This document shows positions 42,405-50,690 of a DNA stretch of 50,747 nucleotides, one piece after another; position 1 is the stretch's first letter, and every line of letters begins with the position of its first letter. The translations under genes were made by a program, and so were the position numbers. Source of the DNA: an uncultured Myxococcales bacterium (lineage in GTDB: Bacteria; Myxococcota_A; UBA9042); NCBI GenBank assembly GCA_903883645.1, contig CAISBR010000019.1:1-50747 (forward strand), in the 5' to 3' direction. The notes under the pieces were generated by a model, which saw only the letters and a program-made list of their open reading frames with translations, was not told the origin of the DNA and ran no database searches.

Positions 42405-43421
42405 GTGCCCGAATCTTCTGCTTCGACCGCGACTCAGGCCCCGGCGCCGCCGCTGTGGTGGTCCGTGGTGCAACTTCTCCGTACCCCTGCGGCCCCTGCG
42501 GCGGTCTTGACCACGGGTGGCGTGCTGGCTTGGATTGGCACCCAGTTGCCGCAACACGACGCGCCGCGTTGGCTGGCCGATGGCCTGTCGCGCTCCGATC
42601 ATGCGGCGAGCGCCGCGCTGGGGCTCAGCCACCTCGTTACCGGCCTGCCGATGATGCTCTGGTGGATCGCGGCCGTGGCCGTGCTTGCCGTGCGCGCTCC
42701 CCTGTTTGGCGGCGCGGGGCTTGGCGATGGCACCAAGAAGCTGGCCGGGGTGGCCTGGCTCGCTGCGGCGAGTCTCTGGGCGATTTGGGTGATTTGGAAT
42801 GTGGGCCAGCCGCCGGTCACTTGGCTCGATGTGGACCTGCAGGCCCCGCAACCGAGCGCGCAGGCTTGGATTCACGACCTGGGGCGACCAGCGCCGGCGC
42901 CCGGGCGGTTTGCGGGCACCTGCCAGCCCGACGCAAGCGGCCGCGAGCTCGACTGCAATCTCGATGTGCCGCAGGGCGCGGTCAAGGTGCACTTGTCGAC
43001 GGGCCACAGCGAGGTGCGCCAGGGTTGGCAGTATTCTTGGATTGCACGTTCGCCCAACCCGCAGGCGAGCCATTTCGAATTCGTGGGCGCGGCGACGCCC
43101 GGTGGAGCGCCGGTGCAGGTTTCGCTGCAAGCAGGCCGTGCCGCCGATGCCCCAGCCCTGCACGCGCGCTGGATTCCCCAGGCCACTGCCGTGGCGGGCC
43201 CGGCGGTTCTGGCCGTTGCTGAAAATGGGCCGCTGACGTGGTGGAATTCGCCGATGCAATCGGGTACGGCAGCTGTCGGCGCTACCGCGCGAGTCGGTGA
43301 CCGTGCGCGGATCGCAATAGCTCCGGTGGGGTGGCAGGTTCATTTGTGGTGGCTGTCGCTTGCGCTGGCGGCGTTTGCGGCTTTGGCCGGGGCCCTGAAC
43401 CGCCCAGTGAGGCAGCCATGA
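42405..43421 (+). CDS. ResB-like membrane protein (possible cytochrome c biogenesis)
   Basis: This 338-residue protein has three membrane helices in the first 130 residues, a periplasmic region (about 135-305) and one C-terminal helix. This is the topology of ResB/Ccs1, which hands heme to the c-type cytochrome maturation machinery. The segment AWIGTQLPQ after helix 1 resembles the ResB GTIIPQ turn, and GLSHLVTGLPMMLWWIAAV resembles its second helix. The periplasmic domain is shorter than usual and not clearly conserved, so I keep it as ResB-like. GTG 42405 has GGGAG upstream. Its stop overlaps the next gene start (ATGA). Confidence 0.5.
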   Translation: MPESSASTATQAPAPPLWWSVVQLLRTPAAPAAVLTTGGVLAWIGTQLPQHDAPRWLADGLSRSDHAASAALGLSHLVTGLPMMLWWIAAVAVLAVRAPLFGGAGLGDGTKKLAGVAWLAAASLWAIWVIWNVGQPPVTWLDVDLQAPQPSAQAWIHDLGRPAPAPGRFAGTCQPDASGRELDCNLDVPQGAVKVHLSTGHSEVRQGWQYSWIARSPNPQASHFEFVGAATPGGAPVQVSLQAGRAADAPALHARWIPQATAVAGPAVLAVAENGPLTWWNSPMQSGTAAVGATARVGDRARIAIAPVGWQVHLWWLSLALAAFAALAGALNRPVRQP

Positions 43422-44539
43422 TGGTCGAGGTTTGGTTCTGGCGGGCCTTGGCGCTGATCGCCGCCGCGCTGTTGCTGCTGGTGGTGCGCACCGGACAGAA
43501 GCGACTGGCGCAGGCGGCGCTGGTGGTGGCCGTGGCCGCAGGTCTTGGCTTTGCCGCCGCACCGGGCGCAGGGCTGGTTCTTGCTGGCATTCTGGTTGGT
43601 TCTGCCCTTGCTGCGGTGGTCGATGCGCCATGGAGTCGGCAGTCCGGAGCGTGGCTCGGCTGGGCAGGTGGCGCGGCGGCCCTGGCTTTGACTGCGGCGA
43701 CCCCTGCTCCGGTGACGCACGCCGACTCCGGCACGCCGCTTGCGGTGGTCGCGTTGTTGCTCCTTGGGTTGGCGTGGCGGTCGATCGGCTCCGCTGCGGG
43801 CTTGCCGCTAGGGCGCATTGCGCTTGCGGTGCTGTTGTTGCTGTTGCCCTGGGGGCCAGACGACCTCCCCGTGACCCTGTGGCGCGCCCCCGTGTTGTGG
43901 GCGTTGCCCGGTAGCACCGCTGCGGCCACTGTACCCGGCCTCGCCTGGACGCCGCACCCCGGCGATTTGTGGGCGCATTGGCCCCAACTGCTGCTCGCAG
44001 GCGCCGGTCTATGGCTGGCGGCGAATGCGGTGACAGCCGGCTCGGCGGCTCGGTTGCGCAGTGCGGTCGCCATTGCGGTTTTGGGCATCGCCGCCGTGGC
44101 GCTGGCCTGGCAGTCTGACCAGGCGCCTGCGCTGCCTTCTGGCATGACTGCTGTGCAAGATGCCCCTTGGCAATCTGATTTTGGCCTGTTTGCCCTGGCC
44201 GCGTGGCGTTGGCTCGCGGCGGTTGCACTCGTTGCGGTGGGGCCGAATGCTTCAACACCATTGGCAATTCATAAGGTTGACATGGCGATACCCGGGCTTG
44301 CCGGTTTGGCGGTGGTCGCCCTGGGGCTCACTGCCGGCGATGTGGCGGCGTTGTCTCTGCCTCGCGACCCCGCAGTTTGGGCTCTAACCGCCCTGGTGCT
44401 TGCGGGATCGGCTCGGCTCGCTGCGGCCGACGTGGCTCCACGGGCCAACGCGGCTGCGGCTCTGGTGCAATGGCTCGCCGCGGCTAGTCTGTGCAGTGGC
44501 GCCTTGGGCGGCTGGTCCGTCGCCGGCCTTTGGGGCTGA
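43418..44539 (+). CDS. Polytopic membrane protein, partner of the ResB-like gene
   Basis: This 373-residue, very Ala/Leu/Trp-rich protein has about ten predicted membrane helices. It overlaps the ResB-like gene by four bases (ATGA; GAGG five bases upstream of ATG 43418), so the two are surely co-translated. In the ResB system the second gene is CcsA/ResC, but I do not find its WWD heme motif; the only candidate outer-loop residues are in TPHPGDLWAHWPQ. I therefore leave the function open. A second in-frame ATG at 43421 is equally possible as start. Confidence 0.6.
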   Translation: MMVEVWFWRALALIAAALLLLVVRTGQKRLAQAALVVAVAAGLGFAAAPGAGLVLAGILVGSALAAVVDAPWSRQSGAWLGWAGGAAALALTAATPAPVTHADSGTPLAVVALLLLGLAWRSIGSAAGLPLGRIALAVLLLLLPWGPDDLPVTLWRAPVLWALPGSTAAATVPGLAWTPHPGDLWAHWPQLLLAGAGLWLAANAVTAGSAARLRSAVAIAVLGIAAVALAWQSDQAPALPSGMTAVQDAPWQSDFGLFALAAWRWLAAVALVAVGPNASTPLAIHKVDMAIPGLAGLAVVALGLTAGDVAALSLPRDPAVWALTALVLAGSARLAAADVAPRANAAAALVQWLAAASLCSGALGGWSVAGLWG

Positions 44540-44587
44540 AGGCGGCGCGCCGCCGCTTGATCACCTCCAAGAACCTACGCCGCCGCT

Positions 44588-44652
44588 GACAGCGCCACCC
44601 AGAACGAACGATTTGATCGCATTGGGTTTTCTGTGGGCGGCGCTGTCCTTTT
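44588..44652 (+). terminator. Possible terminator after the membrane protein pair
   Basis: GACAGCGCCACCCA (44588-44601) pairs with TGGGCGGCGCTGTC (44634-44647) with one mismatch, followed by TTTT (44649-44652). The 32-base loop is long for an intrinsic terminator. Just before it, directly after the stop codon, is the perfect palindrome GGCGGCGCGCCGCC (44541-44554). Both lie between convergent genes. Confidence 0.4.
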
Positions 44653-44674
44653 CGTGGGGCGCAAGTTCGCGTCC

Positions 44675-45376
44675 TTACGGCCGACTCACCGCGCCGCGAC
44701 GTAGATCCCGTCTGGTATCCAGAGTTTCGGGCGCTAGCGTGAGTACCGCCGCCACCGACGCGGGCCGGGCATCGGCCAATACCGCAGCCCCCGCCACTGC
44801 CCAGCCGCACTTTTGCAGGGCTAGCGCTGCTTGGCAAAGTGTTTCCCCTGTTGTTACAACATCATCGATAAGCAGTACCCGCCCACGTCCCGGCCGTGCG
44901 CGAAACTGCGGTGCATGACTTCGCTCGATACGCCGAGGCGCGGCGTGATCGAGCCTGTCTAGGGCGACCGCCACGGGCATTCCGCTGCGCCGCGCCAACA
45001 GGTCGGGCAGGTGCCAGCCGCGTTGCGCCAGCCGGCTTTGCTCCGGCGGCACCGCGCAGACCACCCGTGCACAGCACGAACGGGCCAGCTCTGCCACGCA
45101 CCGTCGCCACTCCTTGCTGATGGGGCCAAGCGCCAGGGCCTGTCCTTGGCCTTTGGCGGCGGCGATCGCGTCTGCCACGGCGCCGGCGTACACGAACAAG
45201 CCGGCCGTGGCGCCACACCCCTCGAGCGGGCTGGCAGCAGGTGCCCATTCGACCGCAACGCCGCAGCCCTCGCACCAGACCGCGCGATCGCCGACCGGTG
45301 CGCGCCTGCCGCACGCCCAGCAACTGCATGGAAAGATAGCGTCAAATGCCAAATCTACCGCTTCGTGCCAGCCCAT
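44675..45376 (-). CDS. comF: ComF family phosphoribosyltransferase-like protein
   Basis: This 233-residue ComF/GntX-type protein is implicated in DNA uptake or processing in competent bacteria. The N-terminus has the expected zinc-binding cysteines (CSCWACG, CEGC). The C-terminal half is a phosphoribosyltransferase fold with the PRPP loop VLLIDDVVTTGET. The preceding VCAVPPEQSRLAQRGW segment is also conserved (P-x-x-x-x-R-x-x-x-RG-F/W). ATG 45376 has GGGGGCAGG directly upstream. It lies 173 bp downstream of map on the same strand and ends convergent to the membrane protein pair. The last 20 residues are basic and not conserved. Confidence 0.92.
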   Translation of the reverse strand: MGWHEAVDLAFDAIFPCSCWACGRRAPVGDRAVWCEGCGVAVEWAPAASPLEGCGATAGLFVYAGAVADAIAAAKGQGQALALGPISKEWRRCVAELARSCCARVVCAVPPEQSRLAQRGWHLPDLLARRSGMPVAVALDRLDHAAPRRIERSHAPQFRARPGRGRVLLIDDVVTTGETLCQAALALQKCGWAVAGAAVLADARPASVAAVLTLAPETLDTRRDLRRGAVSRP

Positions 45377-45507
45377 CCTGCCCCCAGGGGCAGAGAGTCC
45401 GCCCTAAAGGGTGATCGATCTGGCGCCGAGTTTTGCCGCGCCGCCTTCGCAAAAAAGCGACGAGTCCGCGCAAGAAGGCGCCGTGCCTCCAGTGCGGGGT
45501 ACGGCAG

Positions 45508-45535
45508 AATATACGGCGTATGCGCAGGATATCGA
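45508..45535 (-). promoter_or_regulatory. Possible promoter of comF
   Basis: Minus strand TCGATA (45535-45530), 16 bases, TATATT (45513-45508), the latter five of six matches. It sits in the 173-bp gap between map and comF, about 130 bases before the comF start. Tentative. Confidence 0.35.
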
Positions 45536-45549
45536 GAATTTACGGAGCT

Positions 45550-46314
45550 TTAGGGTCGAGTACCGTCCGAGCATAGCGTCAGAATCTGCACGCCCGCCTC
45601 CGTGATCGCGATCGAATGCTCGACATGGGCCGACGGCTTGGCGTCGTTGGTGATCACTGTCCAACCGTCACTCAAGGTGTGCACCGCATCGCCGCCCAGG
45701 TTGACCATCGGCTCGATCGCTAGGCACCAACCGGGCTGAATGCGCGGACCCGCCCCCGCCGTACCATAGTTAGGCACCTGCGGATCTTCGTGCAGCGCCT
45801 TGCCCACGCCATGGCCACAGTACTCGCGCACGATGCCGTAGCCGCGCCGATTGATGACCTTTTCGATCGCCGCGCCGATGTCGCCGAGCCGCGCGCCCAC
45901 CTTCGCCGCCTCGATGCCCGCGTCTAGGCTCGCGTAGGTCGTTTCCACCAGTTGGCGCACGTCTTGCGCGACCGGCTCGATCATCACCGTAATCGCCGCA
46001 TCGCCCACCCAGTCGTCGAGCGTAACCCCGCAATCAATCGACAAGATATCGCCCTTCTTCAGCTTGCGGCCGTTGGGAATCCCGTGCACCACCTCGTGAT
46101 TCAGCGACAGGCACAGAGACGCCGGAAAGCCATGATATCCCTTAAAAGTCGGCTTGCCGCCGCGGGCGCGAATAAACGCCTCAGCCGCCTTGTCGAGCTC
46201 GCGTAGCGTGACACCTTCTTGGGCCAGCCCGCGCAGCATCTTGAGCGTGTCGCCCACTACCGCGCCCGCTAGGCGCATCTTTTGTATCTGCGGTTCCGAT
46301 TTGCGATTAACCAC
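45550..46314 (-). CDS. map: Methionine aminopeptidase, type I
   Basis: This 254-residue enzyme removes the initiator Met from nascent proteins. The pita-bread fold signatures are complete: GIPNGRKLKKGDILSIDCG with a metal Asp, WVGDAAITVMI (second Asp), YCGHGVGKALHEDPQVPN (metal His), AIEPMVNLG (Glu) and AHVEHSIAIT (Glu). I chose GTG 46314 (V-V-N-R-K-S-E-P-Q-I) because GAGG is six bases upstream and the family N-terminus starts there; ATG codons at 46353 and 46371 lack a ribosome site. It is divergent from proA. Confidence 0.95.
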   Translation of the reverse strand: MVNRKSEPQIQKMRLAGAVVGDTLKMLRGLAQEGVTLRELDKAAEAFIRARGGKPTFKGYHGFPASLCLSLNHEVVHGIPNGRKLKKGDILSIDCGVTLDDWVGDAAITVMIEPVAQDVRQLVETTYASLDAGIEAAKVGARLGDIGAAIEKVINRRGYGIVREYCGHGVGKALHEDPQVPNYGTAGAGPRIQPGWCLAIEPMVNLGGDAVHTLSDGWTVITNDAKPSAHVEHSIAITEAGVQILTLCSDGTRP

Positions 46315-46371
46315 CAGCTGCCTCGTCGTCGTGTGCTTGCCGCGAGACCGCATTGGTAGCGCAACCCGCAT

Positions 46372-46401
46372 ACGCTACTGCCGCTGCGGCGCATGTGGCA
46401 A
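46372..46401 (-). promoter_or_regulatory. Possible promoter of map
   Basis: Minus strand TTGCCA (46401-46396; five of six), an 18-base spacer, TAGCGT (46377-46372; three of six). Initiation near 46365 would exclude the ATG at 46371 and fits the GTG start at 46314. Confidence 0.4.
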
Positions 46402-46484
46402 GAGCCAGAGGCAAAACCATGTGGTAAAACGCCAATCTTGCTCGCTGCGTGTGCTGCGGCTTCGCCGGGCGATCGCAGGACGAT

Positions 46485-46513
46485 TTGACGTGCTGCCCCG
46501 GCATAACTATCGT
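46485..46513 (+). promoter_or_regulatory. Likely promoter of proA-rsfS-rlmH
   Basis: TTGACG (46485-46490), 17 bases, TATCGT (46508-46513): five and four of six matches. Transcription from about 46520 leaves a leader of some 36 bases before the TTG start at 46556 and rules out the longer open frame upstream. Confidence 0.55.
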
Positions 46514-46555
46514 CGCAGGCTTGGCGGCCATGCCCCGCCCCTGCGGAGTCCTTTC

Positions 46556-47866
46556 TTGACGTCTATCCCTGCGGTCGCCAGCCAGGCTGTAACCAGCGAA
46601 AACAACGCTGTTCTTGCGGTCCATGTGCGCGACTTGCTGCAGCGCGGCCGCTCCGCCGCTCCGCTCATGGCCCAGGCCGGCACCGCGCAAAAGCATCTCT
46701 TTCTGCAAAAAACCGCAGAATATCTGGTGGCTTGGCGCGATTCGCTGGCTGAAGTCAATCGTCGCGATCTGATCGAGGCCGAGCGGGCTGGTCGGCCGCA
46801 GGCCATGATCGACCGACTGCGCCTCGATATGCCGCGTTTGCAGGCCCTGGCCCAAGCCGTTCTCGACGTAATCGCCCTCGCAGATCCGGTCGGCGCGATC
46901 ACGCGCGGCGAGCTTCGCCCAAACGGCATCGAAGTCCGCCGTCAGCGCATTCCGCTCGGCCTCATTGGCATCATCTACGAGGCGCGACCCAACGTGACGG
47001 TCGATGCCGCGATCTTGGCGCTGAAGGCCGGAAATTGCGTAGTACTTCGCGGCGGTTCAGAGGCCAAGCACACCAACGCGGCCCTGGTCGATCTGTTGCG
47101 CCAGGCCCTTGCTGCTGCCGACCTACCGCCCGATGCGGTGCAGGCGCCCGCGCACCTCGACCACCATGTGATTGACCTGCTCGTGTCGACGACGCCCGGT
47201 CTCGATGTGGTGATTCCGCGTGGCGGTACGGCCCTCATCGACGCGGTGAATCGCAGCGCGCGCGTGCCGGTGATTCAGCACTATCAGGGCATTTGCCACC
47301 AATTCGTCGAGGCGAGCGCCGACCTAGCGATGGCCGAAAGCCTTGCACTGAACGGCAAAACGCAGCGGCCAGGGGTCTGTAATGCGCTAGAGTGCTTGCT
47401 GATCGACGCCGCGATTGCCGCTACCGCCGTGCCGCAGCTGGTGGCTGCCCTGCACGCGGCCGGTGTCGAAGTACGGGGCTGTGCCGAAACGGTGGCCCGG
47501 GCCAACGGACTTGCGATCGCCGCCACGGAGGACGACTTCGGCTTCGAATTCCTAGACATGATCTGTGCGGTGCGGGTCGTCGCCGGCCTCAGCGGTGCGC
47601 TCGATCACATCGCCCGCTACGGCAGTCGCCACACCGAGGCGATCGTCACCCGCGATCTCGAGATGGCGCGCCGGTTTGTGGCCGGCATCGACGCGTCGTG
47701 CGTCGTCGTCAACGCCTCGACCCGCTTCAACGACGGCGGCAGCCTGGGTTTGGGCGCCGAGATTGGTATTTCAACAACTAAATTGCACGCTTATGGTCCT
47801 ATGGGCCTCGAAGCGTTGACGGCCGAACGCTTTGTCGTATACGGCCAGGGCCAGGTGCGCACGTGA
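46556..47866 (+). CDS. proA: Glutamate-5-semialdehyde dehydrogenase (gamma-glutamyl phosphate reductase)
   Basis: This 436-residue enzyme carries out the second step of proline synthesis, the NADPH-dependent reduction of gamma-glutamyl phosphate. It is recognisable throughout: IYEARPNVTVDAAILALKAGN, LRGGSEAKHTN, VIPRGGTALI, the catalytic Cys in RPGVCNALECLL, and DFGFEFLDMICAVRVV near the end, with the final NASTRFNDGG and GLGAEIGIST motifs. Usual length is about 415-430. I chose TTG 46556, which has GGAG seven bases upstream and a promoter just before; no ATG fits. It overlaps rsfS by four bases (GTGA). No proB is adjacent. Confidence 0.95.
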   Translation: MTSIPAVASQAVTSENNAVLAVHVRDLLQRGRSAAPLMAQAGTAQKHLFLQKTAEYLVAWRDSLAEVNRRDLIEAERAGRPQAMIDRLRLDMPRLQALAQAVLDVIALADPVGAITRGELRPNGIEVRRQRIPLGLIGIIYEARPNVTVDAAILALKAGNCVVLRGGSEAKHTNAALVDLLRQALAAADLPPDAVQAPAHLDHHVIDLLVSTTPGLDVVIPRGGTALIDAVNRSARVPVIQHYQGICHQFVEASADLAMAESLALNGKTQRPGVCNALECLLIDAAIAATAVPQLVAALHAAGVEVRGCAETVARANGLAIAATEDDFGFEFLDMICAVRVVAGLSGALDHIARYGSRHTEAIVTRDLEMARRFVAGIDASCVVVNASTRFNDGGSLGLGAEIGISTTKLHAYGPMGLEALTAERFVVYGQGQVRT

Positions 47867-48447
47867 CGCAGATTAAAAATTCAACGAGTTTCATTCCTAC
47901 TATCGATCACTCGGCCGCCATGGCCCGGGCCGCCGCCGAGGCGATCTGGGACCTCAAGGGCTTCAACGTCGTCGCCATGCGTGTGCTCGAGATCGCGCAA
48001 TACACCGATTACATGGTAGTTGCCTCTGGCACCTCGGACCGGCACGCGACAGCCATTGCGGACAACGTCGAAGAGCATCTGCAAAAGACCATGGGCGAAA
48101 AGCCGATCAGCGTCGAAGGTCGCACCTGGGGCCGTTGGGTGCTGCTCGACTACGGCAACTTGGTCGTGCACATCTTCCAGCGTCCCGTGCGCGAGTACTA
48201 TCAGCTCGAGCGCCTGTACGCCGATGCGCCGCGTCTGCACCTCGACGAACCGAAGTGGATCGCCGAGGTTAGCCCCGACCAGTTGATCGAAGAGTCGTTC
48301 GACTACGCGGGCGAGCTGTGGAGCACCGCCGCCCTGCCCGAAGGCGCGGTCGACAGCCTCGACGATGAGGAATCCGACGACGAAACCGACGACGAAACCG
48401 ACGCTTCCGACGAAGAATCCGACGACGACAGCGACGGCGCCCCCTAG
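47863..48447 (+). CDS. rsfS: Ribosomal silencing factor RsfS with acidic tail
   Basis: This 194-residue RsfS binds ribosomal protein L14 and blocks subunit joining when nutrients are scarce. The core (about residues 20-130) shows AQYTDYMVVASGTSDRHA, VEGRTWGRWVLLDYGNLVVH and FQRPVREYYQLERLYADA. The family is normally 105-130 residues; here about 60 extra residues follow, ending in a tail of Asp/Glu/Ser (DDEESDDETDDETD) that could mimic nucleic acid or modulate ribosome binding. GTG 47863 overlaps the proA stop. It lies 6 bp before rlmH, the common partner. Confidence 0.94.
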   Translation: MTQIKNSTSFIPTIDHSAAMARAAAEAIWDLKGFNVVAMRVLEIAQYTDYMVVASGTSDRHATAIADNVEEHLQKTMGEKPISVEGRTWGRWVLLDYGNLVVHIFQRPVREYYQLERLYADAPRLHLDEPKWIAEVSPDQLIEESFDYAGELWSTAALPEGAVDSLDDEESDDETDDETDASDEESDDDSDGAP

Positions 48448-48453
48448 CCGATC

Positions 48454-48924
48454 ATGCGCATCGTCGTGGTCGCTCCCGGCCGCCCAACCCATCCTGCCGC
48501 GATCGCCTGGTGCGCCGATTTCCAAGAGCGCATCGCGCGCCTCGTGCCCTTTGAGCGCCGCGCCGGCAAGGCCATTCGCCGCACGCGCGCCGGGGTCGAT
48601 GTCAGCGCCCGCGCGAAGGAATGCGACGGCCTTTTAGAGCTAATTCCACCACAAAGTCATGTGGTTCTGCTCGATATCGGCGGCCAGACCCAAAGCAGCG
48701 ATCAACTGCTGCAGTGGCTGACCGCGCGCGCCGACCAAGGGGTTCGCGAGCTGTGCTGTGTGTTAGGCGGTCCCGACGGTGTCGACGATCGAGTCCGCTC
48801 CCGTGCCCAGTTGCGTCTTTCGCTCTCGCCGATGACCTTGCCGCACGACCTGGCCGAAGTCGTCCTGCTCGAGCAGATCTACCGCGGGCTGACCCGGCAA
48901 AAGGGCCTGCCGTACCACCGCTAG
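48454..48924 (+). CDS. rlmH: 23S rRNA (pseudouridine1915-N3)-methyltransferase RlmH
   Basis: This 156-residue SPOUT methyltransferase has the expected length. Visible motifs are VVLLDIGGQTQSSDQLLQWL, CCVLGGPDGVDDRVR (SAM-binding knot), LSLSPMTLPHDLAEVVLLEQ and the terminal YHR. It methylates pseudouridine 1915 in helix 69 of 23S rRNA. It is the last gene of proA-rsfS-rlmH and ends 81 bp from the convergent stop of the lipoprotein gene at 49006; I see no clear terminator in that gap. Confidence 0.96.
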   Translation: MRIVVVAPGRPTHPAAIAWCADFQERIARLVPFERRAGKAIRRTRAGVDVSARAKECDGLLELIPPQSHVVLLDIGGQTQSSDQLLQWLTARADQGVRELCCVLGGPDGVDDRVRSRAQLRLSLSPMTLPHDLAEVVLLEQIYRGLTRQKGLPYHR

Positions 48925-49005
48925 CTATAATATCGTGTTTAGAATCAACGCACTGGGCGCCCGTCTTGCCAAAGCGTCCTGGCCGCGATCGCCATAGCTT
49001 TCCGC

Positions 49006-50580
49006 CTACGGCGCCTTAGGCAGCGGCGGCACAGCCTGGGGCAACCGTCCGTGCCAGGCGTTCTCGTTGGTCAGGGGCGTCATCACACTGCTGCCGACCG
49101 GCATCGTATACACCTCAGAATCGCTCATGGTCCGCGCCGTGCCGTCCGGAATCGGCTGACCCTGTTCGGTTAGCGACGCCGACGCCGACAGCACAAAGTA
49201 CTTGCGCTGCGGCGACATCGCCATCCACTCGATCACATGGTTCTTTGCCGAATTGTCCCGAGGATTGTTGGTCAGGTTCGCCCAGTCGCTGGGCTTCATC
49301 TCCGGACCGATCTTGGCCACCGGCAAGCTCATCACATCCGTCCACGCCTTGTTGCCCGTGCCGCCGCACTTCGAATACCCTACAAAATACACAGTACTAC
49401 CATCGGCGCTGAACCACGGCTCGTACTTGATCTCGCCCTGCTGACCGGGCTGCAAGAATGGGCAGTAGCCCTGCAGGTACGCCCCTGCGCCTGCGCTGAT
49501 CTCAACCAAATTTGCAAAGACTCCAGGTGCTTCCGACCCAACGTCGTATTTCCGCACCCGCTGCCAGCGATCCCAAACCGCAAACGCCACGATGGTCTTG
49601 CCGTCCATCGACACCGCCGCCGGATCGCTATCGTGGTACTCCGAGCTGCTGCCCACACACTTGACCCCATCGAAGTTCGGACAAATATAGTCCACTTTCG
49701 CCAGGTTACCTGCATGCCACACATACAGCGTCTGCGACCGGATCGTCGGCGTCAAGAACATTACGGTCGAAGCATCGGCGCTCACGCGGAAGTATCCTTC
49801 GTAGGTTGTGTCGCCGTTCACCACATCCTCGTCGGCGTCTGGCGCCATTCTCGTGAGCACGACATCGGCAAAATCCTCAGCGCCAAACGGGCCTTGGCGG
49901 TGAATGTCGTACTGGCACTTGCCCGTGCCCAGGCACTTCGCCTTCTGCGAGTAGAACAAGTACTTGCCGGCGAACGCCAAGTGCTTCACATCCTTCAGTG
50001 TTCCAAACTTGCCGATCTTCACGCTCAGGTCCGGCGCCACCGTCCCCAGGGCGTACGTATACAGCCCCTTGTCGTCCGACGGACCGGTCGCCACCATCAT
50101 GTACTGCAGATCATCTGAAATAAAGCAGCCATACGAGCAGCTGTAACCGCCGGCATTGGCAAACGCCACCTTGGTCAGCTCGAGCGCAGGCAGGCTGGCA
50201 TCCATAGGGCTCACGCCGGCCTTGAACTTGCCCGGTGCCGCCGACGCCGCCGCGTTGAAGTTCCCGCTCAGGATTTGATCATCGGGGTCCGTGCTGCCCG
50301 GAATCCGCGGAATATGCGAATACAACACCCAAAAGTCCTCATCCGGCTTGGTCGGCTCCTGCGAAACATCCGCCGCAACCGCGTCCGTCTTGGTCCCCTG
50401 GCCATCCTTGATGGCTGCCGCCCCGTCACCCACCACATCATTTTTCGTAGTATTTCCAGAGCTATCCAAAGTTTTCGTCTCATCTCCGGTCGACGAGCAA
50501 CTGGCGATCGCGAGCAACCCGAGCCCTGCGGCCCATACGCGCAACTGGCTGTTTATATACCAATTCTTTCCTGCAAACAT
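49006..50580 (-). CDS. Lipoprotein with TolB/WD40-like beta-propeller
   Basis: This 524-residue predicted lipoprotein has lipobox AIASC near residue 28 and a Thr/Asp/Lys spacer to about residue 75. The body has repeated TolB-type strands: FISDDLQYMMVATG, FRVSADASTVMFLTP, AVSMDGKTIVAFAVWD, WFSADGSTVYFVGYSKCG and AMSPQRKYFVLSASAS, so a six- or seven-bladed propeller is likely. Cys pairs (SCSYGC, CLGTGKC) may form disulfides. GGAG lies eight bases before ATG 50580. The function is unknown; it belongs by style to the propeller lipoproteins further left but is separated from them by housekeeping genes. Confidence 0.82.
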   Translation of the reverse strand: MFAGKNWYINSQLRVWAAGLGLLAIASCSSTGDETKTLDSSGNTTKNDVVGDGAAAIKDGQGTKTDAVAADVSQEPTKPDEDFWVLYSHIPRIPGSTDPDDQILSGNFNAAASAAPGKFKAGVSPMDASLPALELTKVAFANAGGYSCSYGCFISDDLQYMMVATGPSDDKGLYTYALGTVAPDLSVKIGKFGTLKDVKHLAFAGKYLFYSQKAKCLGTGKCQYDIHRQGPFGAEDFADVVLTRMAPDADEDVVNGDTTYEGYFRVSADASTVMFLTPTIRSQTLYVWHAGNLAKVDYICPNFDGVKCVGSSSEYHDSDPAAVSMDGKTIVAFAVWDRWQRVRKYDVGSEAPGVFANLVEISAGAGAYLQGYCPFLQPGQQGEIKYEPWFSADGSTVYFVGYSKCGGTGNKAWTDVMSLPVAKIGPEMKPSDWANLTNNPRDNSAKNHVIEWMAMSPQRKYFVLSASASLTEQGQPIPDGTARTMSDSEVYTMPVGSSVMTPLTNENAWHGRLPQAVPPLPKAP

Positions 50581-50690
50581 CGCGGTCTCCTTGTCGCGGG
50601 CCCGTGGTTCCCCGTGATCTCGTCGTCCAGGGAGGCAAGTAAGCCCCCAGGTGCCAGCTGCACCCTAGAAAACCCCAGCAGAAACGTCAA

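Noticed and set aside
42342..44267. 641-codon open frame on the minus strand opposite the ResB-like pair
   Set aside because: It is Arg/Pro/Ala-rich with no domain or ribosome site and mirrors two well-formed membrane protein genes; high GC makes such antisense frames common.
46154..46555. N-terminal extension of proA upstream of the TTG start
   Set aside because: It covers the likely proA promoter and the antisense of map, and has no similarity to ProA.
48926..48931. TATAAT on the plus strand after rlmH
   Set aside because: No -35 partner and no plus-strand gene follows; it lies between convergent genes.
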